Both the position numbers and the translations under genes were made by a program. A stretch of DNA of 64,000 nucleotides from Curtobacterium sp. MCLR17_007 (GTDB lineage: Bacteria; Actinomycetota; Actinomycetes; Actinomycetales; Microbacteriaceae): assembly GCF_003234655.2 (NCBI RefSeq), contig NZ_CP126271.1, forward strand, positions 310,001-374,000. The letters run 5' to 3'. The stretch's first letter is position 1; the number at the start of each line of letters is the position of its first letter. Shown here piece by piece: positions 61,770 through 64,000 of this stretch. The notes under the pieces were generated by a model. That model saw only the letters and a program-made list of their open reading frames with translations. It searched no databases and was not told the DNA's origin.

Positions 61770-63032
61770 ATGTCCTCGACCACACAGACCCATGACGCGT
61801 CCATCGGCGCTCCCGTCGTCGAAGCCCCTCGGGGACGCCGGGCGCACACCCGCCGACGCCACGACGTCGGGTTCTGGGCGGTCGCCTTCGCGTTCCTCGC
61901 GGTGATGGCGTTCGCGACGGTGCCCGCCCCGCTCTACGTGATCTACCAGGCGCGTGACGGGTTCCCCACGTTCACCACGACGATCGTCTTCGCGGCGTAC
62001 GGGGTCGGGGTCGTCGGGTCGCTCTGGCTCGCCGGGCACCTCAGCGACGTGCACGGCCGCAAGCCGCTCATCCTCGTGTCCATCGCCCTCGAACTCGTCG
62101 CCGCCGTGCTGTTCCTGGTGTGGAACGACGTCAGCGGCCTCATCGTCGCGCGGCTCGTCACCGGGCTGGGCATCGGGACGCTGACCGCCACGGCGACGGC
62201 GCACCTCGGCGAGCTCCGGGTCCGTGCGACCGGCGACGAGGGGTCGGCGAAGGGCGCAAGCGTCGCGGCCGGCGTGGTGAACCTGGGGGGTCTGTCGCTC
62301 GGTGCCCTGGTCGGAGGGGCCCTGGCCGAGTTCGTCGGACAGCCGCTCCTGGTGCCGTACGCGGTCTTCGTCGTCGCGCTCGTCGTGGCCTTCGTCGTCG
62401 TCCTCGTCGCACCCGAGACGGTCGGCCGCCCCGAGCAGCGCGTGCCCTACCGCCCGCAGCGCATCCAGGCGCCGGCGGGCAAGGGCGCCGCGTTCTGGGC
62501 CGCGGGGACCGGCGCGTTCGCCGCGCTGGCGGTGCAGGGGCTGTTCACCTCGGTCGCCCCGACGTTCCTCGGCACCACCTTCCACGTCACCGACCGTCTG
62601 GCGGCCGGCGCGACGACCTTCGGGGTCTTCGCCGCGAGTGCGCTGTCGCAGGTCGTCTTCGCCCGGCTGGCGCAGCGCACGCAGATCCGTCTCGGCATGG
62701 TCCTGCTCGTCGTCGGTCTGGCGGTCCTCGCGGGCTCGGCGGTCGTACTGCAGGTCGCGGGCTTCATCGGGGGCGGGGTCGTCGCCGGGGCGGGCGTCGG
62801 CCTGCTCTTCCGCGCCAGCATCGGCAGCGCCGGTGCCCTCGCCGAGCCCGAGCAGCGCGGCGGGGTCCTCGCCACCGTCTTCCTCATCGCGTACGCCGGG
62901 CTGACCGTGCCGGTCGTCGCCGTCGGTGCGGCGCTGCTGGTGCTGCCGACGCTCCCCGTCCTCATCGGGTACGTGGTCCTCGTCTCCGTCCTGGCCGTCG
63001 TCGCCGGGGTCCGGCTGGCCGCGCGCGCCTGA
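61770..63032 (+). CDS. MFS transporter controlled by the divergent LysR
   Basis: A 420-residue transporter with about 12 helices. Helix 1 is FWAVAFAFLAVMAFATVPAPLYVIYQ, motif A is GHLSDVHGRKPLILVS. A long basic N-terminal tail precedes helix 1. Substrate unknown; the LysR partner suggests an aromatic or drug-like inducer, but that is not shown. ATG at 61770; an in-frame ATG at 61743 is an alternative. Confidence 0.9.
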   Translation: MSSTTQTHDASIGAPVVEAPRGRRAHTRRRHDVGFWAVAFAFLAVMAFATVPAPLYVIYQARDGFPTFTTTIVFAAYGVGVVGSLWLAGHLSDVHGRKPLILVSIALELVAAVLFLVWNDVSGLIVARLVTGLGIGTLTATATAHLGELRVRATGDEGSAKGASVAAGVVNLGGLSLGALVGGALAEFVGQPLLVPYAVFVVALVVAFVVVLVAPETVGRPEQRVPYRPQRIQAPAGKGAAFWAAGTGAFAALAVQGLFTSVAPTFLGTTFHVTDRLAAGATTFGVFAASALSQVVFARLAQRTQIRLGMVLLVVGLAVLAGSAVVLQVAGFIGGGVVAGAGVGLLFRASIGSAGALAEPEQRGGVLATVFLIAYAGLTVPVVAVGAALLVLPTLPVLIGYVVLVSVLAVVAGVRLAARA

Positions 63033-63041
63033 CGTCACCGG

Positions 63042-63063
63042 GCCTCCCGACCGGACGGGAGGC
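63042..63063 (+). terminator. 8-bp CGGGAGGC stem after the MFS gene
   Basis: GCCTCCCG (63042-63049) pairs with CGGGAGGC (63056-63063), loop ACCGGA. Short member of the recurrent stem family. Confidence 0.7.
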
Positions 63064-63090
63064 TCGGACCGGCTCCGGCATACTGGCCGC

Positions 63091-63690
63091 ATGCCGTCGC
63101 GACGCAACCGTTCCGTCCTGACCGGACTCGCCGCGCTCGTGGCGGCCGGGCTGGTGGCCGGCGGGTTCGCGCTCACCGCGCAGCAGGGTGCGGACGACCC
63201 GGTGCTCGCCGGACCGTCGGCATCGTCGGTCCCCACGGCCGAGGCCACGGCGGACGGCGTGGTCGTGCTCGACCGGCGGGGGCCGGACCTGCCCGGCAGC
63301 GACGTCCTCGACCGGTGCGACGCCAGCAGCCGGGCGGACGTCGCGCGCTACGACACGACGGCCCTCGGCGACGTGGTCATGCAGTGCGGCAACTCCAGCC
63401 AGGGGTACGAGCACATCCGGGTGCGGCACACCGGCGACTGGCAGGACGTCCTGGGCGGGCAGGGCGATCGTGACTGGGACGACGCGATGCTCACGGCGGT
63501 GCAGTCCGCGCTCACGACGCCGCGCTCGGGCTTCCCGCGCGATGCCGGCGACGGCAAGGTCTGCTACGCCGCGGCCATGCGGTTCGACGACGGCTCCGCG
63601 CCGACGCCCGACGCGTTCGTGAAGGTCATCGTCTCGCGCACCACCGACCGCGTCATCACCGCCTACCCCACCCGCACCGACGACTGCTGA
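63091..63690 (+). CDS. Exported or membrane-anchored protein of unknown function
   Basis: A 199-residue protein with an N-terminal hydrophobic segment (SVLTGLAALVAAGLVAGGFALTA) that may be a signal peptide or anchor, a Ser/Thr/Pro/Ala linker and a C-terminal domain with four cysteines (LDRCDASS, VMQCGNSS, VCYAAAM, TDDC). No family recognised. ATG lies 6 nt after CATACT, a leaderless layout. Following it, 310 bp contain no gene, only GC-rich sequence and the 61-bp repeats. Confidence 0.75.
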   Translation: MPSRRNRSVLTGLAALVAAGLVAGGFALTAQQGADDPVLAGPSASSVPTAEATADGVVVLDRRGPDLPGSDVLDRCDASSRADVARYDTTALGDVVMQCGNSSQGYEHIRVRHTGDWQDVLGGQGDRDWDDAMLTAVQSALTTPRSGFPRDAGDGKVCYAAAMRFDDGSAPTPDAFVKVIVSRTTDRVITAYPTRTDDC

Positions 63691-63756
63691 CCCCGGGGGC
63701 GCGCCGGGGTGCGCGGGGGTGCGCCGTCGCGTGTGTGCGGACGCGTCACGTGCGGG

Positions 63757-64000
63757 CGGCCGGTGGCGCGACAGTGACGGTGTCGTACGACAGCGGTGGT
63801 GTCGTTCGGGTGGCGGGGGGCCGGTGGCGCGACAGTGACGATGTCGTACGACAGCGGTGGTGTCGTTCGGGTGGCGGGCGGCCGGTGGCGCGACAGTGAC
63901 GATGTCGTACGACAGCGGTGGTGTCGTTCGGGTGGCGGGCGGCCGGTGGCGCGACAGTGACGATGTCGTACGACAGCGGTTGTGTCGTCCGGGTGGCGGG
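63757..64000. repeat. 61-bp tandem repeat, four visible copies (family A locus 2)
   Basis: The core TGTCGTACGACA starts at 63781, 63842, 63903 and 63964 with 61-bp spacing, followed by GCGGTGGTGTCGTTCGGGTG. Unit sequences are nearly identical except the last (GGTTGTGTCGTCC). The array runs off the window end, so the true copy number is unknown. Same family as 24968-25140 but with a different 22-bp spacer. No gene in 63691-64000. Confidence 0.95.

Overview
The window is very GC-rich (about 70%) DNA whose coding signature (heavy G/C third positions, frequent GTG starts, many ATGA/GTGA stop-start overlaps, lipobox lipoproteins) points to an actinobacterium. The gene set (LacI-controlled sugar ABC importers, Ku plus a Pol-PE-ligase LigD, DUF6314, DUF1206, phosphoketolase, GH15 and GH13 glucosidases) fits Microbacteriaceae, most likely Curtobacterium or a close relative. 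This is inferred from gene content only; there is no rRNA in the window. No rRNA, tRNA, CRISPR array, insertion sequence or prophage was seen, and nearly all of it reads as ordinary chromosome.

Layout. 1-3742 (minus): peptide ABC importer (binding protein, two permeases) followed by the start of a gamma-glutamyltransferase gene. 3933-13470: single genes and short operons (NYN-domain protein, TSUP exporter, AlkD-like repair protein, polysaccharide deacetylase, zinc alcohol dehydrogenase plus epimerase, DUF6314, pentapeptide protein, FAD reductase divergent from an XRE-cupin regulator, a lipoprotein). 13564-19847: LacI-regulated sugar importer with a glycosidase; the first permease is frameshifted. 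20007-22549: HAD hydrolase and GNAT genes flanking an AT-richer HEPN-like gene that looks acquired. 22599-24892: TetR plus drug efflux pump. 25161-29610: LacI, nucleoside hydrolase, transporter and ribokinase, a complete nucleoside salvage unit. 29661-35883: Ppx/GppA, a membrane protein, and Ku / short-chain dehydrogenase / LigD for end joining.

36031-40507: two tiny coupled ORFs, an ECF-like sigma factor with two downstream Asp23/Gls24-like genes, then small metabolic genes. 40595-48135: phosphoketolase, a secreted protein, DUF1992, GH15 and RtcB. 48239-54335: DUF1206, SMP-30, alpha/beta hydrolase, ferredoxin-type reductase plus Dps, MarR, FMN reductase. 54464-63690: GH13 glucosidase, a wall- or membrane-anchored lectin/DUF11 protein, small membrane proteins, two MFS transporters with a LysR regulator, and a final signal-anchored protein.

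Three genome-scale patterns stand out. First, several intergenic tandem repeats with palindromic cores (18, 19 and 61 bp units; the 61-bp family occurs at two loci 39 kb apart). Second, a recurring terminator stem containing CGGGAGGC/GCCTCCCG. Third, many start codons placed 6-7 nt after a -10-like hexamer with no Shine-Dalgarno, as expected for leaderless transcripts. The best candidates for undescribed biology are the HEPN-like island gene, the 61-bp repeat family and the coupled tiny ORFs at 36031-36329. No complete multi-gene defence or secretion system is visible.
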